Origin: Capra hircus
Taxonomy: Eukaryota; Chordata; Mammalia; Artiodactyla; Bovidae
DNA: 64,000 bases
Reading direction: 5' to 3'
Assembly: GCF_001704415.2 (NCBI RefSeq)
Contig: NC_030816.1
Coordinates: forward strand, 76,401,713-76,465,712
Part shown: one piece after another, positions 1-12,020 of the stretch
How positions within the stretch are numbered: position 1 is the first letter of the stretch
How the letters are laid out: the number at the start of each line of letters is the position of its first letter
Notes under the pieces: generated by a model
The model's input: only the letters and a program-made list of their open reading frames with translations
What the model was told of the DNA's origin: nothing
Database searches by the model: none
Program-made: the position numbers and the translations under genes

Positions 1-74
1 GTGAGTGGTTTCCTCATGTCTAGAATAAATGCTTTTAATCATAAAGCCTCACAGCTTTACAGAGACCACCAGGT

Positions 75-205
75 CAGTATATGGACACAGGAACATTCTA
101 TTTTGAGGCAGCTGTACAACTGTGGGCAAGTAATTTAATCTCTCTGGCCTTCAGTTTTCTCATTTGCAAAGATGAGAGTGCATTAATCTCCTAAAACTTC
201 TTGGT
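75..205 (+). repeat. MIR SINE remnant
   Basis: Matches the MIR core: the 'tgtgggcaagtaatttaatctctctggcc' region and 'cagttttctcatttgcaaa'. Old and diverged. Confidence 0.65.
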
Positions 206-1319
206 TCTGACAGTTTATGAATTCAGTAGTTTAAAGTGTCTGGAGAAGGAAGAGACAGTCACCCATGAGCTCCTGACTGAATGATCTGAAAATAGGCCCT
301 GGTGAATAACACTCTCCACCTGTCAGCTGTCTGACAATTTAAAACACAAAAGAGAGCTCCACGTTTCCTTATTATTCAATATCTAAATAAAATGAGGGAG
401 ATTTCAAACTGACTTTTTTCTTTAGGAGACACTTCAGGACATTAGTGATGGGCAGATTCATGCATATCATTAAGAATCTGACTGACAGAGCTGAACAGCC
501 TGTTTGTCAATTATTAGCTTCTTTGAACAATTAAGTCAAAGACTGAGATCAAAACAAGGGCTACACATTGACTAGTCCACTCCTGAGAAAAGCAAGTCAA
601 GGTCACCATCTTTGGATGACAGGCTCAGATGCTGTAGAGTCTACTGCAGGACATGGCACATTTAACAGCATCAGAGCATTCTGTATTAACATTTAATTAG
701 CGCAAGCTTTCTAATGTTGAAGAATGCCAACCTGGGTAGAAATAATGGGCTAACATGGGGACAAAGAGAACACACGGTGCTTAGTGATTTTCCATGCAGT
801 TGACTGCTCTTGGAAATGTCCAGTTGGTCTACTGAAAACAATGTTACCCGCGTGGCGCAATTACTAAGGTTTCAACAGTTCCAAAGTTCTCTCTCCTTAG
901 GATGAACCTGTCCCTTCTAGTATTAATACTAGCAGGTTAATGATACCAAGTAAGTGAGTACTTTTAATATTTAATCTATTAATCTAAATTCAATTAAGTT
1001 TCTGAGTCTTGGGGAATCTGACAGGAGGAAGAACAAAGAGCTCTCACTCATCCCTTTCCAAGGGCCTTACTCTACAAACAGATGTGGTGGAGGCTGTGTT
1101 GACAGAGGAAAAACGAAATGTGTAAGCTTGCTTAAGGAACTTAATGGAGATATTTCGGGTAACCTTGTCCTGCAAAAACATGCTTATTCTCTACAAGTAA
1201 ACATTTATTTTATAATTTTTCTCACTCCCCTCACTCATTCAAATTTGAGGGTAAAAATACTGCCTAGGCACTGTTTCATCTCTTTCCCAAAATATGTGTA
1301 ATTGTGGGAATTTTGGCCA

Positions 1320-1471
1320 GAATACTGGAATTCTCCATGGAATTCTCCAGGCCAGAATACTGGAATGGGTAGCCATTTCCTTCTCCAGGGGATTCTCTCA
1401 ACCCAGGAATTAAACCCAGGTCTCCTGCATTGCAGGCAGATTTTTTACTAGCTGAGCCACCAGGGAAGCCC
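1320..1471 (-). repeat. Bov-tA type SINE
   Basis: Reverse complement of the tRNA-Glu-derived ruminant SINE, ending in 'gagccaccagggaagcccc' (the A-box head). Contains a short internal duplication of 'ggccagaatactggaa' near 1315-1364. Confidence 0.9.
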
Positions 1472-1895
1472 CTACCTATGAACACACCACAGCAAAGAAA
1501 GTCTCAGAAGGGCTGTGAGAAGCCTAAGGAGAGAGTGTGCACGTGGAGTGCAACTCATCTCAAAAATTTTATGTCACCAAGGAAATAAAATGAGTAAATT
1601 CTGTGCATATGTCACTGAAACACAAATGAAAAGACACTTTCAACTCATTTTGTAACTTGTGAGCAAACACTGGCAGCAGAGGAATAGAAAATTTTGTGAG
1701 GAAATATCAGGTTGTCCATGATCTTGTCCATTCTTGTGTGAGTGATCTTTATTCCCTGGGTATGTGGTTCAGAAGACAAATTTTCAGAATCAACTTAGGG
1801 TGTGTCTCCTCTTCTTCCAAAATGAATATCCTGGCTGGTCCAAAGCTATCTCAGGCAGCCCACGGTAGCCCCAGCCCTGAAACTGTTGTTTCAAG

Positions 1896-2152
1896 TAACC
1901 CTCTCAGGTGGTGGTGCATTGGTAAATAATCGCCTGCCAGCGCAGGAGAAGCAGGTTCAATCCCTGAATCGGGAAGATCCCTTAGAGAAGGAAATGGCAA
2001 CCCACTCAGGTATTCTTGTCTGGGAAATCCCATGGACAGAGGAGCCTGGCGGGCTATAGAGTCCACGGGGTTGCAAAGAGTCGGACATGACTTAGTGACT
2101 GAGCACATATGCACGCGCGCACACACACGCACACACGCACGCACACACACCC
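1896..2152 (+). repeat. Bov-tA SINE with (CA)n tail
   Basis: Sense-strand SINE from a diverged tRNA-like head to 'gagtcggacatgacttagtgactgag', then a CA/CG-rich microsatellite at about 2109-2152. Confidence 0.9.
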
Positions 2153-2184
2153 CCATTAAGAGCCTACAGTTGGGTGGAGTGGTT

Positions 2185-2375
2185 AACAAGCATAGGATTC
2201 AGAGTAAGAGAGACTTGGTTTCAAATTCTACATCTTTATGCCTCTATTTCCTGATATCCTTGTCTATAAAATTGGGAATGAACATGTTGGGAGGATTAAA
2301 TAAGGAAATGAGATAACAGATATATAACGCTTAGCATGGTCCTTAGAATACACTAAATGCTAAATAAATGTCAGC
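2185..2375 (+). repeat. MIR SINE
   Basis: MIR order is kept: 'ggattcagagtaagagagacttgg', 'tataaaattgggaatga', 'aggattaaataaggaaatgag', then 'atgctaaataaatg'. Confidence 0.75.
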
Positions 2376-5300
2376 AACTTATCATTCTTATCTGTATGAC
2401 TAAAGCAAGGGTGTGCTGACTCACATCCTTAGGGAAATTGCTAGATTCAGGCTTTTCTTCCAGGGAAACACTATAAGTCCTGATTTATAGCAGTACTTTC
2501 AAAGAGGTGATGTATTTTTCCGAAGTGTCTTACTTGTTCCCGGGAAACACTGTGAATGGAGACCTCAAAATATGAAAGAAACATAGTGGAGCCTGCCCCT
2601 ATAACTAACTGTCCTATGCCAGGGCGTCTAGCCTGCCTTGGGGACAAGGTTGTTTTAGGCTGAGGCCTTTGAGAGCTTTGAATAAATAAATCCCCAGGGC
2701 AGGACAGAAAAGACCTGAAAAAAAAAAAAAATTTCCACAAGAAATTGACCAGTGTTTACAGTGAGGCCCTCATGTACGTGTGAAAACCCCACTGTGCCTG
2801 CTTAAAAGCTCCCTTGAACACATTTTAAAATGAGGTCCTTTTTCCCTGTTTCAGTGTTTCAGCCAGTCATTCGCCACTTATTCTGTCTCAGCTCTTTGTG
2901 TAGAAGGTGCCAAAGACTAAAGACGCCCAGGGAAGATTTACATGTTAAATTCTCAGCTTTGGAATGAAGTCATCATTTCCCTCTATGCAGACTATGGACG
3001 AGTTTTTCCTTTGCCTTGCAGGAAATTGGAGTAAAATCTTCCCATGTGTGAACTTCAACTAATCTATAGTAGAATTTTGAACAGTTATTGGCTCTCAGGT
3101 TAGATAATTTCATATCAAAACTGGAGAAAAAGTGTCAGCTGGGCCATCATAAACATGGCTTCAAAAAGCCATGCATCTTAAGTATGTTTAATTTCAAAAA
3201 TTATGAATAGTTATTAGGAATGTATGCTTTCAAATGTTTTTCAGATGTTTCAAATATTAAAGAGTCTTGATTTAGGGAATCCCTAATTCTGACATTTCGC
3301 TATTCTTTTATGACAGGAACAATATTGTATTAATTCTGTGGGTCCTGGGCCTAAACATAGTAGGTGTATGGTAAACACTGGGATCAGTCCATTGTTAGCC
3401 CTAGAATATCATGTAAGAAAACAGAGAACAATGGCTCTAGAATCAATCTGAAATATACAGGAGGCAAACAACTGATATTCTTAATATCTGACTTTAAACC
3501 ACAAAAAGAATATAAGAACCCTCCCTTCAAACAAATACCCAGCTTCTTTCAAGTCAGCCTCTTTGCTCTCAGAAAGAATACATGCCTAAAATTTTCCCAT
3601 CACAGATGGCTGGGGTCAACATTCTAAACTGTTTGTGCTTTGGCAATAACCTTTCAAGTTTGCTGGACCAGTGCAAGATCAAACGCGAGGTAATCTCCAG
3701 TCCAATGTAAAGGAACACCATGACAGCCTGGATTGTGAGAGAAGTTAATTCTTTCCCAGCAGACTCTCCATGTTATTGTCCATGTGGGTACACCCCAAAG
3801 AGAGGTGCCAAGGAGTTAAGGATCCAAGAATGTTTAACTACAATCCGCCTGCCAAGGTGTTTGCCGACATTTGCCGTTCAGGTGAGGATTATTTGTATTT
3901 CAGGTCCTGTAAGCAGCAAAGTGGACACCGTGCTGTGTGCTCAGAAAGATGTTAATAAACAGTGCTGGACAGAGCAGAGCTGAAGGCACCTTGCGGATGT
4001 CACAGTGAGAACGTGGCTGTCCCAGCCGCAAAGCCCCATTAGGAGAATTGAAGCCCTTGCTGCCCTGAGAAATGAGGCCTTTGACATTTCATAAGGCCGG
4101 GTGGCTGTCTGAAACAACAGGGGACATTGGGAACCAAAGGGCAGTTGCTACCAGTATGGATACTGTTAATAACATAAGAGCTTTTCCCCTTCTCATCACC
4201 ATCATTTATGTCAACTACAGAGTCGATCTCTGGTATCCTTAAAGGAACGCTGCGGGGACAGGATGCCCCGTCTCTGTTCATGACACATCAGTAATTTGTG
4301 GCGAGAAGATGGACTTTATGAAACAGTGATCTCTCTACAGTATATGATGTCTTTTTTTATAGGGGGCTAAGAAAACATCAGCGGACCTGGAGAAGCCCAT
4401 CGTGATCTTCGAAAATCCCCATGAGTTTTTCTCCATTCATGTTTTATTATTGATATTTTGTTACAGACCACCCCCTCAGAAAAAGCCCCACAATACTGTC
4501 ATCAAACCAAACCAAAGGGAAAGAAAAAAAAAAAAAAAGGCAAAACATAGTGAAGGGAAGCTTAAAACCAGAAAGCAGATCATGATCTGTTCTGTACTAC
4601 ACAGCTGAGTGGAAACGACCAGAAGCAAAGGCTGGTCCCTTTAGCACACAGCTGGAAAGCTAACACTCTGACTCAGGGCCTGTGTGCGCTTCCTCATCCC
4701 CCACCCTCCTTCCAGGAACTGAGATTCCAGCTCAGTGGTGAGACAAATCACTTTTAAAAGTGAACTTCTGGCGACTGGAATGAAGAGCCAGCTTCCAAGG
4801 ACAGTATTTTCATTTTCAAAAAGTTGTCTGGGGAAATGTAAACTGATTAGTGAAAGGGCTGGGGGCACAGATATCACACCGACAACGAAGAAGGCAAAGC
4901 ATCACTAACTGCAGAGACAGGGACTGTTGGAAGCCAGGCATAAAGCAGAGCGGCAGCTGTGAGGAGGCTATCTGGAGGTCCCCGGGCCGGGGGGAGACTG
5001 CTCTTGTTTCCAGAGGGAAAGAGCTGGCCGAGTGTCAGGAAGGTAAGTGTGTGTGCTGGCTGAAGAGGAGTTTTAAAGGAGAAGCAGAAGAGAGAAGGTG
5101 CTTATAAATTTTAAGTGATATCAGATTAGGACTTGCCATGTTGAGACTCCCAAACCCACCATCTGGATAAAACACGAAAATAAAATAAAAAGCTGGGGGT
5201 GTTAGTAGATTTTATTCAGATTTGTGGGTTCTGGGGATGGTAAAATAATTCATTGATCTATCACCTATCTTATTGTAAAATCTAGAAATAAAGAGGATGA

Positions 5301-5622
5301 TAAAATTCTGCCATGAACCAAATGGCACTGTGCCATCAGTGACGTCGAATCTTTACGAGGACACAGAATAAATACCATCGGATGAAAAGTACTGGATGGC
5401 CTATGTATAGTTGAACAAAATTTTGGTGGGGTCCAAATATTTTACACTCCGAGATTTTCTTGCACTTTCCACTTAGAAAATTCTCTCTCAGTTTATTAGA
5501 AAAGGGTGTGGACTGAAAAGAGTAGTTTCTCAAGACCAAATACAGGCCTGACTAAATCATGGACAATTTTCATCATCCTCTTGGAGTTCTAGAACAGTGT
5601 GGAAACCAGGAGAATAAGGTAC

Positions 5623-5681
5623 CTGCTATGTGGACTGTTGACAGAGGGTCCAGGCTGTGAGAGACTACATTTGCCTCGTGG
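5623..5681 (-). CDS. SYNE1: SYNE1 exon, Ser/Pro-rich neck before KASH (last in window)
   Basis: A 59-nt exon: 19 codons from PRGKCSLSQPGPS to VNSPHS, then AG of a split Arg codon. Acceptor GCAAACAG after a pyrimidine tract, donor AG|GTACCT. The next exon, with the rest of the neck and the KASH transmembrane tail, should be further along the minus strand. No frame resembling KASH is present between 1 and 5622, so it lies outside the window. Confidence 0.94.
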
Positions 5682-7104
5682 CTGTTTGCAATGAACAGGG
5701 GTAAAGAAAGAAGAATGTTCAGTCCAGGCAAATAAAGACGAGCTACTGATGAAAATTAAACTAAAAGTGCAGCAAAGGAAATTTAAATCAAACAAAATGA
5801 TCAGTACCCATGAATCAAGGAAACTGGCTTTTCTTTGGTTGAAGAAACAAAATCAATGAACATCTATATTATTCATCACTGGAGAAACATGGATGGTGCT
5901 TTGGGCATGCACATCACAGAGGGGACATTTCCCCCCCCCACTCCTTTTCATGGTAAAAACATAAATGACTACACCACCCAAAGATCTCTGCATATTTAAT
6001 TACAATAAATACAAACTGCAGTATGTTATGTGACGGATTTCAAATGTACTTTACATAGTTTTTCATCTTCCAGTACACTGGAGAAATATTATAATTCTTA
6101 GCAGGTAGATCAAAAATAATGATAAAGTGAGATTGTTCTCTGTATAGTGATGAAGACTCAATAAGTTAAATATTCAAATAAAGGCTGAAATTTGACTTGA
6201 AAAGCCAGTATTCCTTCACATTCTTAAACTAGGATCTATAGGAAACTAGTGAATGTAGTAAACAAAAAAAAAATTCTAAAAAGATAATAACATTTATCAG
6301 CATAGAATTTAAGTGTTTATAACAAAAAAATACAAATGAAACCAATATTTCTAAAAAGTAAAGAAATGGAATGATAATCAAAATGAATATAATCATAAAG
6401 CCAGACCAGGAAAAAAAAAAAAAAAAAAACGAAAAACAAGCCTCTAATTACACAGAGAAATCAAGGTAGAGAGGGTAGCAGGGGCCAAAACTGGTCTTTT
6501 CTTCCTCATTGTGTGCCAGGGAGACAGCCCCATAACAGGCCTTGTGCGTGAGTTATCTTGAGCTGGTGCCGCTCTGGGGGCAATACAATCGCAGAGAACC
6601 TTCAAGACCACCTTCAGGAGCTTCTCTGCTTGAGAGTCAGCAGAACCCCTGCTGGTCTTATAAACTCATGGTCTCATGAGACGCTCGGTTTTGTCCACCT
6701 CTGCCTGAGGCGCCCCTTTATGCGGAGCCTACCTTTCTGAGGTGGACTATGGCAGTGGTGGTTTGAAGGGAGGGGCCGCCAAAGGGACAAGGGGCACCGT
6801 TCTATTAGAAATGGCCCTTGGAGCAAGAAAAATAATTTGTCTCCCTGCTTATGAACCGCAACGTTGAACCCTGATTCTTCTGAAAAGCAGAACTGCTCTT
6901 TTCGCTCCTGAGTGCTTGTGGAGAGGGTTCAAGGCAGGACTGAGGAAACAGAGCTCTTCCGTGTCACTGAGTGACAACCCCATGCTGCCTGGGGACCCCT
7001 GCTCTGCAAGGGGAGAGCCCTTGGACCCTGCGTCAGGTACAAAGGCCGTCGCGCCCCCGTGTTCCCTCCCTTGGGCCAACTGAAAGTAACCCATGGGAAG
7101 TTAC
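5682..7104. other. SYNE1: Intron, unique AT-rich sequence
   Basis: Between the two neck exons. A C run at about 5932-5939 and an A run at 6411-6430 are the only simple repeats seen. No gene or clear mobile element recognised. Confidence 0.7.
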
Positions 7105-7197
7105 CGTTTTCTGTCTGTTTGGGGTGCTTCTTCCTGAGGTAGGACTCACAGATCCCGAGGTGTCCAGTTCGTCAGCAGAAGACCAGGAAGACAGATC
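7105..7197 (-). CDS. SYNE1: SYNE1 exon, Ser-rich neck before KASH (first part)
   Basis: A 93-nt, phase 0-0 exon of 31 codons running from DLSSWSSADELDTS to GRSTPNRQKT. Acceptor CTCACGTAG (a poor pyrimidine tract), donor ACG|GTAACT. Low complexity in Ser, Thr and Pro, so probably unstructured, linking SR74 to the transmembrane KASH segment. SPTSGRSTP offers Ser/Thr-Pro phosphorylation sites. I recognise it by its close match to the human neck sequence. Confidence 0.95.
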
Positions 7198-7404
7198 CTA
7201 CGTGAGAAACAGACGCTCTTAACGATGCCACGTCCCGGAGCCATGATGGCTTTGCGATCCGCAAAGTATTTCCCACCCCATCCCCATCTTTGGGAAAAAG
7301 AGAAGGGCAGGAATAGAAATGCAGATGTAGAGAAGACATGTGTGGACATGTGGGGAGTGGGGGGGCACACCAGATGAACTGTGCGATTAGGATTGACATA
7401 AATA

Positions 7405-7620
7405 CACGTGTAAGACAGATAGCTAGTGGGACTCTGCCTTATCGCCCAGGGAGCTCATCTCAGGGCTCTGTGGTGACCTAGAGGAGTGGGATGGGGTGGA
7501 GAGTGGGAGGGAGGTCCAGGAACGAGGGGATGCATGTATGCAAACAGCTGATTCACTTAGTCGAACAGCGGAAACTAACAACACTGTAAAGCAACTATAC
7601 CCCAGTTTAAAAAACAAATG
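7405..7620 (+). repeat. L1 3' UTR fragment (ruminant L1 type)
   Basis: The '3' end of a bovine-type L1: 'agggctctgtggtgacctagaggagtggg' and 'actgtaaagcaactataccccagtttaaaa' lead into an A-rich tail. Confidence 0.75.
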
Positions 7621-7799
7621 AAAAATAGAATCGGACAGTTGCAGTAAAAACAGAACCTAATTCTTCTAGCGTGTTGGGCTTTCCTGGTTGTGAGTTTGGG
7701 CCTTCTGGAAAATAGAGGTATTTATTTATTTAATAGCTATGTTTTAATAGCTAGGTATTTAATAGCTCTGTCATTACTGGGTCACTTGAAGCTTTGTCA

Positions 7800-9067
7800 T
7801 CTCACGTACTAGTAAAGTAATGCTCAAAATTCTCCAAGCCAGGTTTCAGCAATATGTGAACCATGAACTTCCAGATGTTCAAGCCGGTTTTAGAAAAGGC
7901 AGAGGAACCAGCGATCAAATTGCCAACATCCACTGGATCATCGAAAAAGCAAGAGAGTTCCAGAAAAACATCTATTTCTGCTTTCTTGACTATGCCAAAG
8001 CCTTTGACTGTGTGGATTACAATAAACTATGGAAAATTCTGAAAGAGATGAGAATACCAAACCACATGACCTGCATCTTGAGAAAGCTATATGCAGGTCA
8101 GGAAGCAATGGTTAGAACTGGACATGGAACAACAGACTGGTTTCAAATAGGAAAAGGAGTACGTCAAGGCTGTAGATTGTCAACCTGCTTATTTAACTTC
8201 TATGCAGAGTACATCATGAGACATGCTGGACTGGAAGAAAAACAAGCTGGAATCAAGATTGCCGGGAGAAATATCAACAACCTCAGATATGCAGATGACA
8301 TCACTCTTATGGCAGAAAGTGAAGAGGAACTAAAAAGCCTCTTGATGAAAGTGAAAGAGGAGAGTGAAAAAGTTGGCTTAAAGCTCAACATTCAGAAAAT
8401 GAAGTTCATGGCATTTGGTCCCATCACTTCATGGGAAATAGATGGGGAAACAGTGGAAATAGTGACAGACTTTATTTTGAGGGGGCTCCAAAATCACTAT
8501 AGATGGTGATTGCAGCCATGAAATTAAAAGACGCTTACTCCTTGGAAAGAAAGTTATGACCAACCTAGACAGCATATTAAAAAGCAGAGACATTACTTTG
8601 CCAACAAAGGTCCATCTAGTCAACGCTATGGTTTTTCCAGTGGTCATGTATGGATGTGAAAGTTGGACTATAAAGAAAGTTGAGCACCAAAGAATTGATG
8701 TTTTGAACTGTGGTGTTGGTGAAGACTCTTGAGAATCCCTTGGACTGCAAGGAGATCCAACCAGTCCATCCTAAAGGAGATCAGTCCTGGGTGTTCATTG
8801 GAAGGACTGATGCTAAAGCTGAAACTCCAATACTTTTGGCTACTTCATGTGAAGAGTTGACTCATTGGAAAAGACCCTGATTCTGGGAGGGACTGGGGGC
8901 AGGAGAAGAAGGGGATGACAGAGGATGAGATGGCTGGATGGCATCACCGACTCGATGGATGTGAGTCTGGGTAAACTCTGGGAGTTGGTGATGGACAGAG
9001 AGGCCTGGCGTGCTGCGATTCATGGGGTCGCAAAGAGTCGGACACGACTGAGCGACTGAACTGAACT
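7800..9067 (+). mobile_element. 5'-truncated BovB LINE
   Basis: RTE-clade BovB from the reverse-transcriptase region to the 3' tail 'gagcgactgaactgaactga'. Possible target duplication: gaagctttgtca at 7788-7799 against gaagctttatta at 9068-9079 (10/12). The reading frame is intact for 229 codons and then frameshifted. BovB is known to have entered ruminants by horizontal transfer and to mobilise the Bov-tA/Bov-A2 SINEs. Confidence 0.93.
7820..8509 (+). pseudogene. BovB reverse transcriptase fragment
   Basis: A 229-codon open frame covering most of the RT core. Motif A DYAKAFD lies at residues 57-63, motif B GVRQGC at 113-118 and the catalytic YADD at 157-160. The frame is lost at about 8480-8509, where the downstream 'SKITADGDCSHEIK' region continues in another frame. 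No endonuclease domain precedes it, so it cannot move itself. It is a remnant rather than a gene of the host. Confidence 0.88.
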
Positions 9068-9078
9068 GAAGCTTTATT

Positions 9079-9839
9079 ATTTCTCAGTGACGGGAATGCA
9101 CTGACGTGAAGTGGGTGATGGAATCTGCCTTAGAGCTGCAGGGTGGTCAGGCTGGAGAGACAGCACATCAATCATCCAAGAGCCACCCCTTTTAGCATTA
9201 GAGAGACTGTACTGTTTCTGGCACCTGCTGTTACTGGGAGTAGATAGTTCTGTTGCCTGCAGCGTGTTTGTGTGTTCATGACAGGATTTCACAAGTGAAT
9301 GTCTGAAGTCTTACCTGTGAAAGCATTTCTTAAAACCAACAATATTAATATGATGCAGTAGATTCACCAATAAATAAAGAGATAAACAAACAAGTAAATA
9401 GATAAATAAAAGCTCGTAGAGAACACTTCTGATGACTTAAGTGTCATCTGTGTCAGGCGAGTTCATGCCTTCTAAGGTCTGAATATGAAACTCACATGCG
9501 CCAGTTGCTTGTGACCTCCTCTCGCTGTATTACTGAAAGTACATGCATTCTTAAATAAACTGGGTAAAATAAAATGCCATAATAATGGTGCTAACAGGGT
9601 CAGCAGTAACAGTTCCAAGAGGATTTTTGGATGTAACAGAATCAAACATAGTGTCCTGTTAACGAAAGTTTTCGAGTCGCTTTTTTATTTTGAGACAGAT
9701 TTGTAAGAGCAGTGATTGAAAGAAAAGACACTCTATTCTGACAAGTGCTCCATTCAGAGTCTTTCTGAAATGGATAAAGATGGTGCTTGTTTGGTCTCCT
9801 GCAGGAAATTCGACACAATGATGACTGTTGAGAGCTTAC
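9079..9839. other. SYNE1: Intron, unique sequence
   Basis: No gene seen. An (AAATA)-like A-rich patch at about 9365-9415 only. Confidence 0.7.
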
Positions 9840-10052
9840 CTGCTGACTGCTTGACATGTCTAATAACTTCTCCAGCTCCTTGATATGACGACTGACCTCC
9901 TTCAAGAGAAGTTTGAGTCGATTTCCAATCACGTGGACTTTTTCTTTGGCTTCTAAACAGTCTGTGCCTTCAGCATTCACCAACAGTTGGCAAGACATGT
10001 CTTGCAGTGAGGCCACTTTGAGTTGAGATTCCAACAGCTCATGCCTTATTTG
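9840..10052 (-). CDS. SYNE1: SYNE1 exon, end of the last spectrin repeat
   Basis: A 213-nt, phase 0-0 exon of 71 codons from QIRHELLESQLKVAS to KLLDMSSSQQ. Acceptor TATATTCTTAG, donor CAG|GTAAGC. It carries helices B and C of SR74 and the basic/hydrophobic stretch VIGNRLKLLLKEVSRHI. The C-terminal end MSSSQQ marks the exit from the rod into the Ser-rich neck before the KASH domain. Nearly identical to human as I recall it, with Lys for Arg and Met for Val changes. Confidence 0.97.
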
Positions 10053-10159
10053 CTAAGAATATAATAAAAAATATTTTTTCTGAGAATTTTTGATACTTGG
10101 AGAAAGTCCCCATGTACAGGATGACATCACTTTAACTCTGGACAATTATATCCAAGCAT

Positions 10160-10261
10160 CACACAAGGAAGGATATAGCAGTCATGGCCTTTGGAAATGA
10201 GGGACCTATGTTTTAATCCTACCTCTCCCAAAAAGCATCCTATAAAATCCTTGAACCTTTC
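10160..10261 (+). repeat. MIR SINE, 5' half, split by BovB
   Basis: MIR-like 'ccttgaacctttctgatctgttttctcatttg' stops where antisense BovB sequence begins; the 3' half resumes near 10578. Confidence 0.6.
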
Positions 10262-10577
10262 TGATCTGTTTTCTCATTTGGTGGTGGTTGTTTTTCAGTC
10301 ACTAAGCCCAACTCTTTGTGACCCCATGGACTGCAACATGCCAGGCGCCCCTGTCCTTCACTATCTCCTGGAGTTTGTCAGATGCATGTCTATTGAGTCA
10401 GTGATGCTATCTAACTGTTTCATCTTCTGCCACTCCCTTCTCCTCCTGCCCTCAATCTTTCCTAGCATCGGTCTCTTTCCCAATCAGTGGGCTCTTCAAA
10501 TCAGGTGGCCAAAATATTTGAGCTTCAGCTTCATCATCAGTCCTTCCAATGAGTATTCAGGGTTGATTTCCTTTAGG
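10262..10577 (-). mobile_element. BovB 3' end fragment, antisense
   Basis: Reverse complement of the BovB 3' region ('agtcactaagcccaactctttgtgaccccatgg' through 'cagtccttccaatgagtattcagg'). Diverged from the copies elsewhere in the window. Inserted into a MIR. Confidence 0.85.
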
Positions 10578-10589
10578 TAAAACGGTGAC

Positions 10590-11280
10590 ATTAATTCCTG
10601 CCTGGTCCACAGTATTACTGGAAGGTGCATATTGGTGAATGTATGCCAAATTATTTAAAATATAAAGTATTATGAAAATGAGACATAAATAGTCATTTAA
10701 AAAGAAAAGTAAAACATATAAATGCAGAAAAACAGCTTGGTTGAGGTATACTCTGATATCTATTTGAGATTCTTAAAAAGGTATATGGGTGATTCATCAC
10801 TCACAACTTACAGTCTGAGGTCAAAAGTCTGGTAAAAATGTAGCTGCATAGCTATTTCCTCTGGGTTTCTAAGACCTTTATAGTACTGAACTAAAAGCTG
10901 CCAATTCTGTTGGTTAGGTCACTGTGAGTGTTAAATGTTAAGAAATAACATTTTAAAAATACAGAAAGTGACAAAGTGAAAATTATTTTCTCCTAATGGA
11001 ACTCAAATATGCTTCCTTATCTTCCATAAAATCACTTAAGTATATGGCACATTATATTGTCTGAAGTTCTTTGCATAAGAATCTACACAAAAATCTTGCA
11101 AATATCCTTTTGAATTTAGTACTAGAAAAAGTTTCCTATTCCTTGAGAACTAGTATATTTCCTTTTTGTCAGGTAATGAAAATCGTTTAACTTACCATGT
11201 TTCCCTTGTCTTAGATTTCAGAAAACTTGATGCTGAGGTTGAATCTACATACTTAATTCTTCTTAAGAATCCTTAATGGT
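10590..11280. other. SYNE1: Intron, unique AT-rich sequence
   Basis: No gene or clear element recognised beyond the MIR remainder at the start. Confidence 0.6.
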
Positions 11281-11281
11281 C

Positions 11282-11333
11282 TCTATTTTAATAGATTCTC
11301 TATTTTAATAGATTCTCTATTTTAATAGATTTA
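11282..11333. repeat. Three-copy 17-bp tandem repeat
   Basis: The unit tctctattttaatagat occurs three times in a row with almost no differences, so a recent local amplification. Confidence 0.85.
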
Positions 11334-11467
11334 ATGTCCTTTTATTATCAGTTATCCAAAATAGTCTTGGGACATAGATTCAATGTATAAAGTTTAAATT
11401 AGAAATAAATTGAAAATAAGCATAGAGCTGCTTTGATAAAAACAGGCTAATTAAGATGAAGACCATC

Positions 11468-11600
11468 GGAGGACTTTCCTGGTGGTACAGCAGTTAAGAC
11501 TTTGCCTTGCAATGCAGGGGATGTGGGTTTGATTCCCGGTCAGGGAGCTAAGATTCCACATGCCTCGTGGCCAAAAAACCAAAAACATTAAACAGAAGCA
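11468..11600 (+). repeat. CHR-type tRNA-derived SINE
   Basis: Starts 'ggactttcctggtggtacagcag' and runs through 'gtttgattcccggtcagggagctaaga' to 'gtggccaaaaaaccaaaaac', the typical cetartiodactyl CHR form. Confidence 0.85.
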
Positions 11601-11891
11601 AGATTGTAACAAATTCAATTAAGACTTTAAAAAAGTCTCAGAAAAAAACCTTTTTACAAAAGTCTATTAAAAAATTAGCTAAAGAAAAAGATGAAGACAG
11701 ATTTTTAGATGAGCAATGGCTTTAGAACGAGATTCTAAAGCAACCGTATGCCATCTTCTATGCACATGCTTGCTTCACGGAGATGAGAAGTCATGAGGGG
11801 TAAAGAAAGACTAGGAGACTACAACATAAAAGGTAAACAAGTAGAACCACCTATAACATAAGCAGAGGCCATCCAAGTCCACGTATCTTAC

Positions 11892-12020
11892 CTTAAGCTG
11901 TTTGTGATGGTCCTGAAGTATTTCTGCATCAAGGTTAGAATCAATGGGGACAATTTCATTTTTCCTTCTGTCAATGTTCTCCAGCATAAGAAGCAAACTG
12001 TGACTCATTTCATGAAAATC
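11892..12020 (-). CDS. SYNE1: SYNE1 exon, first part of the last spectrin repeat
   Basis: A 129-nt, phase 0-0 exon of 43 codons from DFHEMSHSLLLML to ILQDHHKQLK. Acceptor CCCCCCATAG, with a short G/C-free tract (T/C) upstream, donor AAG|GTAAGA. It is helix A and the start of helix B of SR74, with LLLMLENIDRRKNEI and the turn VPIDSNLDAE. The first residue is Asp where I recall Gly in human. Confidence 0.96.

Larger units (their letters stand above)
1..5622. other. SYNE1: Last SYNE1 intron visible, mostly unique sequence
   Basis: Intron after the 59-nt exon, running off the window edge. It holds a MIR remnant near 75-200, Bov-tA copies at 1320-1471 and 1896-2150, and a MIR at 2185-2370. The rest is AT-rich unique sequence in which I recognise no gene. 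A well-formed plus-strand donor (AAG|GTAAGTGTG) near 5040 is not tied to any coding frame I can support. Confidence 0.7.

Noticed and set aside
1696..2316. Plus-strand open frames of 77 and 94 codons
   Set aside because: They run through a Bov-tA SINE, a CA microsatellite and a MIR; no protein family is visible.
4850..5107. 85-codon plus-strand frame containing a good GTAAGT donor
   Set aside because: Could suggest a plus-strand exon, but there is no matching acceptor, partner exon or known protein.
10191..10580. 129-codon plus-strand frame
   Set aside because: It is the complement of the BovB 3' region, not a gene.
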